Part shown: positions 1-6,746 of the stretch, piece by piece
How the letters are laid out: each line of letters starts with the position of its first letter
Numbering within the stretch: position 1 is the stretch's first letter
From: CAZGRP01 sp964527995
GTDB lineage: Bacteria; Zhuqueibacterota; Zhuqueibacteria; Oceanimicrobiales; CAZGRP01
Length of the DNA: 9,712 nucleotides
Direction of reading: 5' to 3'
NCBI GenBank assembly: GCA_964527995.1
Contig: CAZGRP010000099.1
Location: forward strand, 1-9,712
Position numbers and translations under genes: made by a program
Notes under the pieces: generated by a model
What the model was told of the DNA's origin: nothing
What the model saw: the letters and a program-made list of their open reading frames with translations, nothing else
Databases searched by the model: none

Positions 1-58
1 GCACGCGCCCCCCTTGACGATTCTTCGGCATCAGGCCCCCTCAGAAATTCTGGCGCCT

Positions 59-90
59 GGCCTGCGAACCATTCGCGTTCATGGCAGGCC
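59..90. repeat. Imperfect inverted repeat / hairpin
   Basis: Outer arms GGCCTGC (59-65) and GCAGGCC (84-90) pair perfectly. Directly inside, GAAC (66-69) pairs with GTTC (77-80), leaving a 7-base loop and a 3-base bulge (ATG, 81-83). The stem is 11 bp in total and could form in DNA or RNA. No T-run follows on either strand, so it is not a clear intrinsic terminator. It may be the end of an upstream transcript or part of a larger intergenic repeat. Confidence 0.45.
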
Positions 91-105
91 CACCAGAAAG
101 CCGCA

Positions 106-129
106 CCCGACGAACAAGGCTTCGTCGGG
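106..129. repeat. Perfect 9-bp hairpin
   Basis: CCCGACGAA (106-114) and TTCGTCGGG (121-129) are perfect reverse complements around the 6-base loop CAAGGC. It lies 15 bases after the preceding hairpin and before a dispersed-type repeat, in a stretch without a credible gene. There is no adjacent T-run, so a terminator role is not supported by the sequence. It could be a structured intergenic repeat. Confidence 0.5.
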
Positions 130-182
130 CATCCGAGCGGTAAGGTGCGATCGCATCGAAACCTCCCCGCGCACTTGCGGCG

Positions 183-230
183 GAGATCCTTCGCTGCGCT
201 CCACTTTGCTCCGCGCCGCTCAGGATGACA
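183..230. repeat. Dispersed-type intergenic repeat (CCTTCGCTGCGCTC...CTCAGGATGACA)
   Basis: ATCCT (186-190) and AGGAT (222-226) form the ends of an imperfect inverted repeat. The inner sequence carries two related arms, CGCTGCGCTCC and GCTCCGCGCCGCTC. I recall this core as a common non-coding intergenic repeat in several high-GC bacterial groups, Acidobacteriota among them. That is memory, not a search result. Only one copy is visible here, so repetition cannot be shown from the window itself. The small ORFs overlapping it have no recognisable protein features. Confidence 0.4.
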
Positions 231-403
231 ACCTGGGTAACGAGTGAGTACGACATTTTGCGAAAAGCACTAGCAAACCGGCTAACGATCCGCAGGCCTC
301 GTCGGTTCCGGCCCCGGGCGACATCCTGGCACAACCTGACTACTGCTTTCAGGCCGGCAAGCCTCACATACCTTCTCGTCCGGTGGCGGTCGAGTTCCGG
401 ACC

Positions 404-432
404 TTGCATTTTGTAAGATCTTTTCTTATGAT
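404..432 (+). promoter_or_regulatory. Candidate sigma70-type promoter for the membrane glycosyltransferase
   Basis: TTGCAT (404-409, weak -35) and TATGAT (427-432, good -10) are separated by exactly 17 bases, in a local AT-rich patch in otherwise GC-rich sequence. Transcription would start near 439, leaving a leader of about 180 bases before the start codon at 620. The -35 box matches consensus at only three of six positions, so this is a plausible candidate. Positions 231-403 and 433-610 show no other feature I can support. Confidence 0.35.
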
Positions 433-610
433 CTTTCTTGCTGTCCTCGAGATGGCGTCGCAGCGGCCCGTCCACAACGAGTCGAAGCGCGTCGAGACGG
501 AATCGGACCTGACAAGCCAAGCGCCCAGACTGCATCCGGAGGCGAGCACGCTTCGAGTCCGAAGCTCCGTGGCCGGCCGCCGTCGGGCCTGGACCCTTCA
601 GACGAATTCT

Positions 611-617
611 GGAGAAG
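611..617 (+). promoter_or_regulatory. Ribosome binding site deciding the start at 620
   Basis: GGAGAAG lies just ahead of the ATG at 620. The reading frame is open back to 383, but the upstream extension is basic and polar with no family resemblance. The first residues after 620 begin the first membrane segment. Site and hydrophobicity together favour 620. Confidence 0.7.
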
Positions 618-619
618 CC

Positions 620-2029
620 ATGTCCATACGGGCCATTCTCATCCTGGCCTTCCTCCTGCGGGTGTCGGTCCCTGTTGCCGCCCTGCTGCGCAGCCACGAT
701 CCCGCGGTTTTTCACGCCCGTGACACTGCCTCTTATGTCACGCCCGCCAAGGAACTGCTCTCTACCGGGAGGTTCACCAGCGGCGGACTCCCGGAGATCA
801 TCCGCACTCCCGGCTATCCGATCCTCCTCATCCCGGGAATCGTCCTCGGCCAGATCGAGCTCGTCACGATCCTTCTTCAAATTGTGTTGAGTTCGGCTAC
901 CGTGTACGTAGTGTACCGGATCGGCCTGCTCCTTTTCGGGAATGGTGCCGCAGCCCGGCTCGGCGCTTTGCTGTACGCCATCGAACCGCTTTCAGTCCTG
1001 TATTCGAGCCGGCTTTTGAGCGAGACGCTCTTTACGGCCTTGATCATGGTGTCTCTCTATTGGCTACTACGATACCTGAAGGACCGGTCCTTGAGGCAAC
1101 TCATGTTTTCCGCCGTCCTGTTTGCGGCATCGGTCTACGTCAGGCCGATCGGATATTTCCTGCCGGCGCTGATCACCGCACTCCTTTTGGGCTGGTTTTT
1201 GGTCCGCATGCGCGCGCAGCGAACCATTCTGCTGCATATCCCCCTCTTTTTGGCCGTCGGCATGGGGCTGGTGGGTCTGTGGCAGGTGCGCAACCAGGTC
1301 GAAGCCGGCTATTCGGGCTTCTCGGCCATTACGGACACGAACCTCTACTTCTATCCGATGGCGGCTGTGCTGGCTGCGAAGGAGGGGGTCCCCTACTACG
1401 ACATGCAGAAGCGGCTCGGCTACCACAACCTCGAGGTTTATCTGGAGGACCACCCCGAGCAGCTCGCCTGGAGCCGAGGCCGCAGATATGAATGGATGCG
1501 CGCTCGGGCCCTCGGCGTGTTGCGCCACAACCCCGGCGTCTATGCCAACATCCACCTGAAGGGCGTGCTGCGGGTGCTGCTCGACCCGGGAGCCGTGGAG
1601 ATCCGGAGGCTGTTGCGGCTTTACCCGGAGTCCGGCGGTCTGCTGGGGAGGATGGTGGACCAGGGGATGGGGAGGACGGTGCTGCGCCTCATCAGAGAGC
1701 GGCCCGCCCTGTTCTGGAGCAATCTGGTCCTTGGAATGCTGCTGCTGGCCTTCTATCTGTTGGCGGTGGCAGGGGCGCTGAAGCGAAAGTCGGCAAGTCC
1801 TCTTGGGCTGGCCGCGCTGCTGGCCGTGGCGGCCTACCTGATCCTCCTCTCCGGCGGTCCCAACAGCACGAGCCGCTTCCGGCACCCGGTGATGCCGATC
1901 GTCGCGGTCCTGGCGGGGTATGGCCTGGCAAGGGTGGGCCAACCGGGTCGTGGCAAGAGCATCGCTTCTGTAGCCGCGGGGTCGGCCAAGGAGGCGCCGA
2001 GCCCGCAAGGGGGAAATCCGTCATCGTGA
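620..2029 (+). CDS. Multi-pass membrane glycosyltransferase, ArnT/PMT (GT39-like) family
   Basis: This 469-residue integral membrane protein probably transfers a sugar from a polyprenyl-phosphate carrier to a lipid, glycan or protein on the outer face of the cytoplasmic membrane; donor and acceptor cannot be told. Residues 3-23 form a membrane segment. The first external loop carries D35-TASY and then the RTPGYP motif (62-67), the family pattern in which the loop aspartate is catalytic. Further hydrophobic segments lie at about 64-100, 111-128, 136-150, 161-195, 204-221, 367-386 and 395-410. SRFRHPVMP (418-426) before the last helix matches the family's conserved R-x-R-x-P near the C-terminus. 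E122 and E135 lie in a conserved stretch. Length is normal for short members of the family. It converges on the transketolase gene and has no same-strand neighbour here. The polar tail (about 441-469) runs into intergenic repeat-like sequence. The family call is firm; the substrate is unknown. Confidence 0.85.
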   Translation: MSIRAILILAFLLRVSVPVAALLRSHDPAVFHARDTASYVTPAKELLSTGRFTSGGLPEIIRTPGYPILLIPGIVLGQIELVTILLQIVLSSATVYVVYRIGLLLFGNGAAARLGALLYAIEPLSVLYSSRLLSETLFTALIMVSLYWLLRYLKDRSLRQLMFSAVLFAASVYVRPIGYFLPALITALLLGWFLVRMRAQRTILLHIPLFLAVGMGLVGLWQVRNQVEAGYSGFSAITDTNLYFYPMAAVLAAKEGVPYYDMQKRLGYHNLEVYLEDHPEQLAWSRGRRYEWMRARALGVLRHNPGVYANIHLKGVLRVLLDPGAVEIRRLLRLYPESGGLLGRMVDQGMGRTVLRLIRERPALFWSNLVLGMLLLAFYLLAVAGALKRKSASPLGLAALLAVAAYLILLSGGPNSTSRFRHPVMPIVAVLAGYGLARVGQPGRGKSIASVAAGSAKEAPSPQGGNPSS

Positions 2030-2139
2030 TCGTGCCGCGAAAGGCGCGGAGGGCGACCCCGCAGGCCGGCGCAGCCGGCCGAGGAGGCGCCCGGAGCCCG
2101 CGGAGGACCCCGCAGCCCGGCGTCGCCGGGCGAGGAGGC
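1984..2139. repeat. Duplicated GC-rich hairpin repeat between convergent genes
   Basis: Two 34-base units at 2055-2088 and 2106-2139 start with GACCCCGCAG and end with CGAGGAGGC, a period of 51 bases. Each contains a 7-bp perfect hairpin: GGCCGGC/GCCGGCC in the first (2064-2080) and GCCCGGC/GCCGGGC in the second (2115-2131). The arms differ by a paired change, G-C to C-G, that keeps the stem. The linker GGAGGCGCCCGGAGCCCGC (2083-2101) is partly matched at 1990-2006, inside the last codons of the upstream gene, so a third, degenerate copy may have been absorbed into that reading frame. There is no T-run on either strand, so it is not an evident intrinsic terminator. It resembles REP-type palindromic elements in form; I cannot assign it to a named family. 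Confidence 0.6.
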
Positions 2140-2181
2140 CGAAGCGGTCCCAAAGCGGAACAGGACAGGCCGATAACGGAT

Positions 2182-2202
2182 GCAGGTCGAAACGAAACCT
2201 GC
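2182..2202 (-). repeat. Small hairpin just after the transketolase stop
   Basis: GCAGGT (2182-2187) and ACCTGC (2197-2202) pair around a 9-base loop, eight bases beyond the transketolase stop codon in the direction of its transcription. The flanks GGACA (2163-2167) and TGTCC (2203-2207) could add an interrupted outer stem. There is no U-run, so it may protect the 3' end or be chance. A factor-independent terminator is not shown. Confidence 0.3.
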
Positions 2203-2209
2203 TGTCCGG

Positions 2210-4861
2210 CTACTCCAGCGCCACCTTCGCTTCGCACTTGCTGCAGAGAACCTGCTCTCCCTTTTCGAGCAACCAGTACGCCCGGCAAGATGCGCACGCC
2301 TCCGGGCTGCGCCACTCGCACTCCAGGCAGATTTCCTCGGTCGGCAGCGGGTCGGCGGAGAAGTAGTCGCGCGGATCGATCTGGGCGCCGCACTCGCTGC
2401 AGGCCAGCATGACCTCGGGAAATCGCCCGGTCGTTTCGTCCACCGGCGGCGCGTAGCGGCGGCCGGCCGTGCGCTGCCGCTTCTCCATCATCAAGGCATA
2501 GTCGAGGATGGCCCGGAGCTGGCCCTCGGCGTCGATGCCGGCCTCGTGCAGCACCCGATGCGCCTGGCCGCTGCCCAGGTAGTGGCCGTCGCGGAAGGAG
2601 TGGAGCGTTCGCCGCAGCCCCTCGTTCCAGCGCACCCAGCGGTACATCGTGGGCAGGGTGAAGTCGGTGATGCCCATGGCCTCCCGCGCCAGGGCTTCGG
2701 GGAAGATGCGCGCCTGCTCGTCGGCCGGCAGCCGGTTGAAAAGCTCGGTGCTGGCGACGTAGTAGACGTTCATGTTGATACCCCGGTCCTCCAGCTTTGG
2801 AAGCACATCGTGCACAAAGGCGCTGGCAACGCCGTTGCCCTGGAGAACCAGGGTGCCGTGGTATTCGCGCGCATCGAGGTCGGCCTGGCGCATGGCATAG
2901 ACACCTTTCACGGCGGCGGTCACGGGCGGCAATCCGAGAGCGGCGCGGTCGACGACCTGCTCGGGCGGCCGGGTGACGAAGGGCGCCAGAATCGCCGGCC
3001 TGGCCAGCAGTCCGGCCACCAGCAGCGGCCAGATCTCCTGCGGATCCCAGGGCGTGAGGGTGATGAGGACGTTGTTGGGGAAGTTCTCCTGCAATAGTTG
3101 CAGCACCTGCGGATCGGCATGCGTTGGCCCGTCCTCGCCGGTTTTGACGCCGGCGTGGGCGTTGATCATGATCCAGGTGCGGTAGGCGGCATGAGGGCCG
3201 TAGCGGGCCTGTTGGCCGATGCCGTGCAGGCGGGCGGCAACGTGCTCGAGCGCGCCGATAAAGGCACCATAGGAAGAGGATACACCGATATGGTGGCCGA
3301 AGGTCGACAGGCCGGCCATCCACGCACCCATGGCGTCCTCGCAGATGCCGCCGACGGCCACCAGGCGGGCGTCGGGGTTGGAGACGGCGTTGAACCATCC
3401 CTCGGGGAACCCTTTGGCAAGAGCCGAGACGCTGGTCGAGTTCAACAGGTCCGCAGCGGCGCCGATTACGGCCCCTCCGGTCGTGCTGTTCAACACGTTG
3501 AGGGCATCTCCGAGCACGGCGCGAAGGGTTACCTTCTGTCCCGGTTCGAGTCGGAGCGCTTCGGGCACTTCCTCGGGCTGCGGCTGGGAACTGCGGTCAT
3601 AGAGTCGTTGCACCCTCGGCGCCCGGGCATGAGGCCGTCGCTTCAGCGCCTGCAGGCGCTGCCATGCCATGGACACGCGCTCGGCAGCGAAATCGGCGAT
3701 GTTGCGATTTGATTCCAGCACATGGCGGATGACCATCAGGGTGTCGAAGAAAGTGCGTTCGATGTTCTCCGGAGTCGGCTCGCCTTCGAAGCGCGGAAAG
3801 CGAACTCCGAAGGCCTCTTCGAATTCACCCAGAAAGCGGTAGTAGTCTTCGGAGCAGAACTTGTGGCCGGCGCCATGCGATGCCTTTCCCTGGATGCCGT
3901 ACTTCCACCCCTTGACCGTGCGATAGACGATGGCGGTCGGCTGGCGGGTGTCCAGGGCGAGGGCCAACTCCTGGGCCGCCAGCACCTGGCGAAAATCGAA
4001 GCCGTTGGGCACGAAGATGACGTTCCAGTCGTGCACGTACGCCAGTTCTACGGGATTCCACTGCACGTAGTCACCAGGCTCCTCGGCCTCGCGGCAGACA
4101 TGGTTCGAGTCGATGGAGGCCTGGTTCCAGTCGACATGGAGAACGGCGTTGTGCAGGCGGGCTGTTGCCGCCGCGGCCAGAGCCTCGTGCACTCGACCCG
4201 GAGTCATACCGCCCTCGCCTTCGAGGATGTGCACCCAGGGAGGATTCTCCCGGTAGATGTCGAGCGCTGCCATGGCCAGGCCGAGCGAGGCCGGCACGCC
4301 GACGCCACTGGCTCCGGTGGCCAGACGGACAAAAGGCGTCGTCGGTGTCGGGTGGCCGTCGAGGGCCTTGGACTTGAACTTGCGGAAAAGGGGCGTGTCG
4401 TGGGTGGGGTTTCGGCGAAAGCCGAGGAGGTCTTCCAGGCGAAGCTGCTGGCTCACTTCGGGCAACAGGTCCGGCCGGCCGATGCGAACCATTTCGTTGC
4501 GCAGGGCCCACATCGCATACAGCCCCATGGCCTTGTGGCCGGCCGCGTAGGAGACAACATCGGCGTCCTCAGCCTCGGGATCGTGGAAGTTGTAGTCCAT
4601 GGTTCGATAGAGAAGTCCTTCGACAATCCTGCCGGAGGAAATGCTGCCGCCCGGATGACCCGAAGTGGGCACAAAGTTGTAGAGAATGCCGCAGAGGGTG
4701 CGGTAGACCAGATCGATCTGCTCCAGCGTGTCGATCTCGGCAGGCTCCACAGGCAGCGGCACGTCCTGCAACACCTGGCTGATGTCGTAGTAGATGCCAC
4801 GACGTGGCCCGAGCCCAAATGGGCTTGAGTTGGCCCCATAAAACTCACGGTTTGGTTTCAT
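2210..4861 (-). CDS. Transketolase-like ThDP enzyme with C-terminal four-CXXC tail
   Basis: This 883-residue protein has the full transketolase architecture. By family it moves two-carbon ketol units between sugar phosphates in the cytoplasm, using thiamine diphosphate and a divalent metal. The first domain shows SGHPGG (67-72), AAGHKAMG (106-113) and DGHPTPTTP (168-176), then the ThDP-metal motif as GEG (215-217) with N246 at the spacing of the Escherichia coli enzyme, and SHG (328-330). The second domain shows CEDAMGA (507-513), where E508 fits the catalytic glutamate, and GEDGPTHADPQ (575-585). The third domain runs to about 795. The usual motif is GDG, so D has become E. After about residue 818 comes an extra tail with CSEC (821-824), CLEC (845-848), CASC (856-859) and CSKC (873-876), suited to two zinc sites. 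Bacterial transketolases are usually about 650-700 residues and lack this tail. The length is near that of pyruvate dehydrogenase E1 (AceE), but the motifs fit transketolase better. The start at 4861 is chosen over the open frame to 4963 because of GGGAGAG just upstream. Confidence 0.87.
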   Translation of the reverse strand: MKPNREFYGANSSPFGLGPRRGIYYDISQVLQDVPLPVEPAEIDTLEQIDLVYRTLCGILYNFVPTSGHPGGSISSGRIVEGLLYRTMDYNFHDPEAEDADVVSYAAGHKAMGLYAMWALRNEMVRIGRPDLLPEVSQQLRLEDLLGFRRNPTHDTPLFRKFKSKALDGHPTPTTPFVRLATGASGVGVPASLGLAMAALDIYRENPPWVHILEGEGGMTPGRVHEALAAAATARLHNAVLHVDWNQASIDSNHVCREAEEPGDYVQWNPVELAYVHDWNVIFVPNGFDFRQVLAAQELALALDTRQPTAIVYRTVKGWKYGIQGKASHGAGHKFCSEDYYRFLGEFEEAFGVRFPRFEGEPTPENIERTFFDTLMVIRHVLESNRNIADFAAERVSMAWQRLQALKRRPHARAPRVQRLYDRSSQPQPEEVPEALRLEPGQKVTLRAVLGDALNVLNSTTGGAVIGAAADLLNSTSVSALAKGFPEGWFNAVSNPDARLVAVGGICEDAMGAWMAGLSTFGHHIGVSSSYGAFIGALEHVAARLHGIGQQARYGPHAAYRTWIMINAHAGVKTGEDGPTHADPQVLQLLQENFPNNVLITLTPWDPQEIWPLLVAGLLARPAILAPFVTRPPEQVVDRAALGLPPVTAAVKGVYAMRQADLDAREYHGTLVLQGNGVASAFVHDVLPKLEDRGINMNVYYVASTELFNRLPADEQARIFPEALAREAMGITDFTLPTMYRWVRWNEGLRRTLHSFRDGHYLGSGQAHRVLHEAGIDAEGQLRAILDYALMMEKRQRTAGRRYAPPVDETTGRFPEVMLACSECGAQIDPRDYFSADPLPTEEICLECEWRSPEACASCRAYWLLEKGEQVLCSKCEAKVALE

Positions 4862-4868
4862 CACTTGG

Positions 4869-4875
4869 CTCTCCC
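4869..4875 (-). promoter_or_regulatory. Ribosome binding site deciding the transketolase start
   Basis: GGGAGAG on the minus strand lies 7 bases before the ATG at 4859-4861 (9 bases counted from GGGAG). The alternative upstream start at 4963 would add 34 residues with no family resemblance. Confidence 0.65.
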
Positions 4876-5021
4876 GACTTGTCGTGCTATCCAGCTGTTT
4901 GCAGCAGACCCCTCGTGCCCAGACGAAACAGGGAGTTGCGTCGTACTTCCGGCCTCTTCGCAAATCCCGCGCCAGGTCTAGGAGTCCTTTTCGAAAAATG
5001 CAAAATATTCAATCTATTGTT

Positions 5022-5036
5022 TGTAATTATGTTACA
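5022..5036. promoter_or_regulatory. Inverted repeat over the transketolase -10 box (candidate operator)
   Basis: On the minus strand TGTAA-CATAA-TTACA is a perfect 5-5-5 inverted repeat whose centre contains most of the -10 hexamer CATAAT. A repressor bound here would block the promoter. No regulator gene is in the window and the arms are short, so chance is possible in this AT-rich patch. Confidence 0.3.
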
Positions 5037-5055
5037 CCGATGTGGCTTGGGTCAA
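5026..5055 (-). promoter_or_regulatory. Sigma70-type promoter upstream of the transketolase gene
   Basis: On the minus strand TTGACC (5050-5055) and CATAAT (5026-5031) each match consensus at five of six positions and are 18 bases apart. They sit in the most AT-rich stretch between the genes. Transcription would begin near 5019, giving a leader of about 157 bases. I looked for a thiamine diphosphate riboswitch in that leader and did not see its conserved CUGAGA core. The rest of 4876-5018 shows nothing I can name. Confidence 0.6.
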
Positions 5056-5078
5056 GCACGACATCAGTTTCTCAAGTT

Positions 5079-5096
5079 CAGGAAAATACAGGAAAA
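5079..5096. repeat. Phased octamer direct repeat upstream of the -35 box
   Basis: CAGGAAAA occurs at 5079-5086 and 5089-5096, a 10-base period or one DNA helical turn. Relative to the inferred start near 5019 it lies at about -60 to -77, where activators or UP-type elements bind. On the minus strand it reads TTTTCCTG twice. Positions 5097-5231, up to the end of the glycosyltransferase gene, hold no gene and no intrinsic terminator that I can see. Confidence 0.35.
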
Positions 5097-5231
5097 CGTT
5101 CTTAGACTTGCGAAAATGATCGATGCACAGACGGTGGCCACGGGGGCCGGGTCGCATCCCAACAGCGCGGAGTCTGCAGCGCGCTCGAGGTTCGGGCGGC
5201 AAACTTGCTTCCTGGGGCATCGAGGCGTGTC

Positions 5232-6746
5232 TCACAACCGAGCTTCGTTCCGCGCGATCCTGCGCTTGAGGGCCATCTGCCGTGCGTGGTTTTTGTTGCG
5301 CACCTTCATGGCGGGATCGCGGGTGACGTCGGTGTTGTCGGCATGGCGGCGGTAGTGATAGAGCACTTTGTGAACGCGATCGACATCGTATTTCTCCGAA
5401 ATCTTCAGCACCATGTCGTAGTCTTCGCCGAAGTTCCCGTAGTTGGCGGCATCGTAGAGGCCGAACTCGACAAGCACCTTCTTGTGGAAGAATCGAAGGG
5501 CGCCGGCGCCATCGACGCGCAGGATGTTGTTGCGATCGTACTCCAGGTGCTTGATCACGCCGAACTCCGTGAGCGGCCGGCTGTCTTCGTCGATGAGGTC
5601 GTAGTAGGAGATAGCGAGCCCACATCTGGGATGCGTCTCCATGTAGGCGACCATGGTTTCCAGCGTCTCCGGTACGTATTCGTCGTCGGAATCGAGCTGG
5701 GCGATGTACTTACCGCGCGCCTCCTGGATGCCGCGGTTTAGCGCGTCGGCGATGCAGGTGCCGTGGTTCTGGATGAGCCGCACCCGCGGATCTCGAATCG
5801 CCTGTACCTCCTCCTGGGTGCCGTCGGTCGAGCCGTTGTCGACTACCAGGATTTCGAAGTCGTCGAAGGTGCCATCGAGCACGGTCTGGATAGTCCGCCG
5901 AATGAAGCGCTTCCTGTTCAAAATAGGAATCACAATGGATACAACGACCGGAAAAGACTCGCCCGAGTCGTATTCGACAACGGCGTTTCGCTGGCTCAGA
6001 TAGGCGCCGACGCGCTGCAAGAACTGTTTGAAAACAAACTCGACCTCGCGCTCCATTTCGGGAGTGTAGAAAAGGTAGGAGAATCCTCCCCGGGCGCCCT
6101 GGCCCGGCGAGTGCAGCTTGGACAACGCCGCGTCCGTCTCCGCCTGTGCGGAGGGCAAGGTACAGCGGTAGAGAGGCTGGGGGATGTGGGCGATGTCATA
6201 GCGCCGCCAGAATCTCAGCCGCAGATCGTACTCCTCGGCATGGTCGTAGTCTTCGCAAAAGCCACCGACTTCCCAGACCTTGCGCCGGTCATACACGCGC
6301 ACGAAACCCAACGGGAACCGCTCGTCGATCTGGTCCTCGTAGGGAAAGAGGCGGTGAGTCGAGGTGGCGCCGTCAGCCCCGACCTCTGCGTAGTCCGAGT
6401 AGACCATGCCTACCTCTGCACCGCGGCGGAAGGCAGCCTGCACCTGCCGGGAGAAATTTCTGTCGAGGTAGACGTTTGCGGGCAGGACCGCCACCAGGTC
6501 GCTGGCAGCCTGCTCCATCGCATCATTGAAGAGAGCCGCCCTGTTCCGGTGGGCCCGCGGGAAGTAGCGTAGGCCGGATTGTGCGAGCAGGTCATCGAGG
6601 GTAGGGTCGGACACTTGGTGCAACCGCTCGTCGAAAAGGAGGACTTCCGGTTGTGCACCTTCCATCCGGCGGATCGACGCGATCTGGTCCACCACCGCAG
6701 CGGCGGACTCGTACAGAGGCAGAGCAAGAGTCAGGTCGTGTGGCAT
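5232..6746 (-). CDS. Tandem-domain family 2 glycosyltransferase, first domain degenerate
   Basis: This 504-residue protein has two GT-A fold family 2 domains and no membrane segment, so it should be cytoplasmic. The C-terminal domain (about 266-475) is canonical: SIVIPILNR (270-278) begins the nucleotide-sugar site, VVDNGSTDGT (301-310) follows, D352-S-D354 is the metal-binding DXD, EDYDM (441-445) carries the likely catalytic acid, and YHYRRHADN (463-471) closes the active site. The N-terminal domain (about 4-200) has the same order, with LALPLYESA (7-15), SDYAEVGADG (117-126) and EEYDLRLR (171-178), but LPAN (88-91) stands where a DXD is expected. It is probably inactive, metal-independent or an acceptor-binding module. 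The start at 6746 overlaps the preceding gene's stop by one base (TGATG), implying translational coupling. The frame is open to 6983, but that extension shadows the neighbour's coding sequence. The sugar donor and acceptor cannot be inferred. Confidence 0.85.
   Translation of the reverse strand: MPHDLTLALPLYESAAAVVDQIASIRRMEGAQPEVLLFDERLHQVSDPTLDDLLAQSGLRYFPRAHRNRAALFNDAMEQAASDLVAVLPANVYLDRNFSRQVQAAFRRGAEVGMVYSDYAEVGADGATSTHRLFPYEDQIDERFPLGFVRVYDRRKVWEVGGFCEDYDHAEEYDLRLRFWRRYDIAHIPQPLYRCTLPSAQAETDAALSKLHSPGQGARGGFSYLFYTPEMEREVEFVFKQFLQRVGAYLSQRNAVVEYDSGESFPVVVSIVIPILNRKRFIRRTIQTVLDGTFDDFEILVVDNGSTDGTQEEVQAIRDPRVRLIQNHGTCIADALNRGIQEARGKYIAQLDSDDEYVPETLETMVAYMETHPRCGLAISYYDLIDEDSRPLTEFGVIKHLEYDRNNILRVDGAGALRFFHKKVLVEFGLYDAANYGNFGEDYDMVLKISEKYDVDRVHKVLYHYRRHADNTDVTRDPAMKVRNKNHARQMALKRRIARNEARL

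Noticed and set aside
146..155. Perfect 10-base palindrome TGCGATCGCA containing the HIP1-like core GCGATCGC
   Set aside because: It occurs once here. A single octamer of this type is expected by chance, and HIP1 is a cyanobacterial abundance signal not supported by the rest of the window.
14..247. Small plus-strand open frame of 77 codons
   Set aside because: It runs through two hairpins and a dispersed-type repeat. Its composition is arginine- and proline-rich and no ribosome site or family is visible.
1692..3398. Long minus-strand open frame (568 codons) overlapping the transketolase and membrane glycosyltransferase genes
   Set aside because: The translation is rich in R, P, A and G with no domain motifs, as expected from a shadow frame in GC-rich DNA. 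The transketolase frame explains the same bases with clear active-site motifs.
3722..4828. Plus-strand open frame (368 codons) opposite the transketolase gene
   Set aside because: It is an antisense shadow of a well-supported enzyme, with no recognisable motifs and no promoter or ribosome site.
4862..5018. Possible thiamine diphosphate riboswitch in the transketolase leader
   Set aside because: The leader length is suitable and the enzyme uses thiamine diphosphate, but the conserved CUGAGA and the 3' core of the aptamer are absent.
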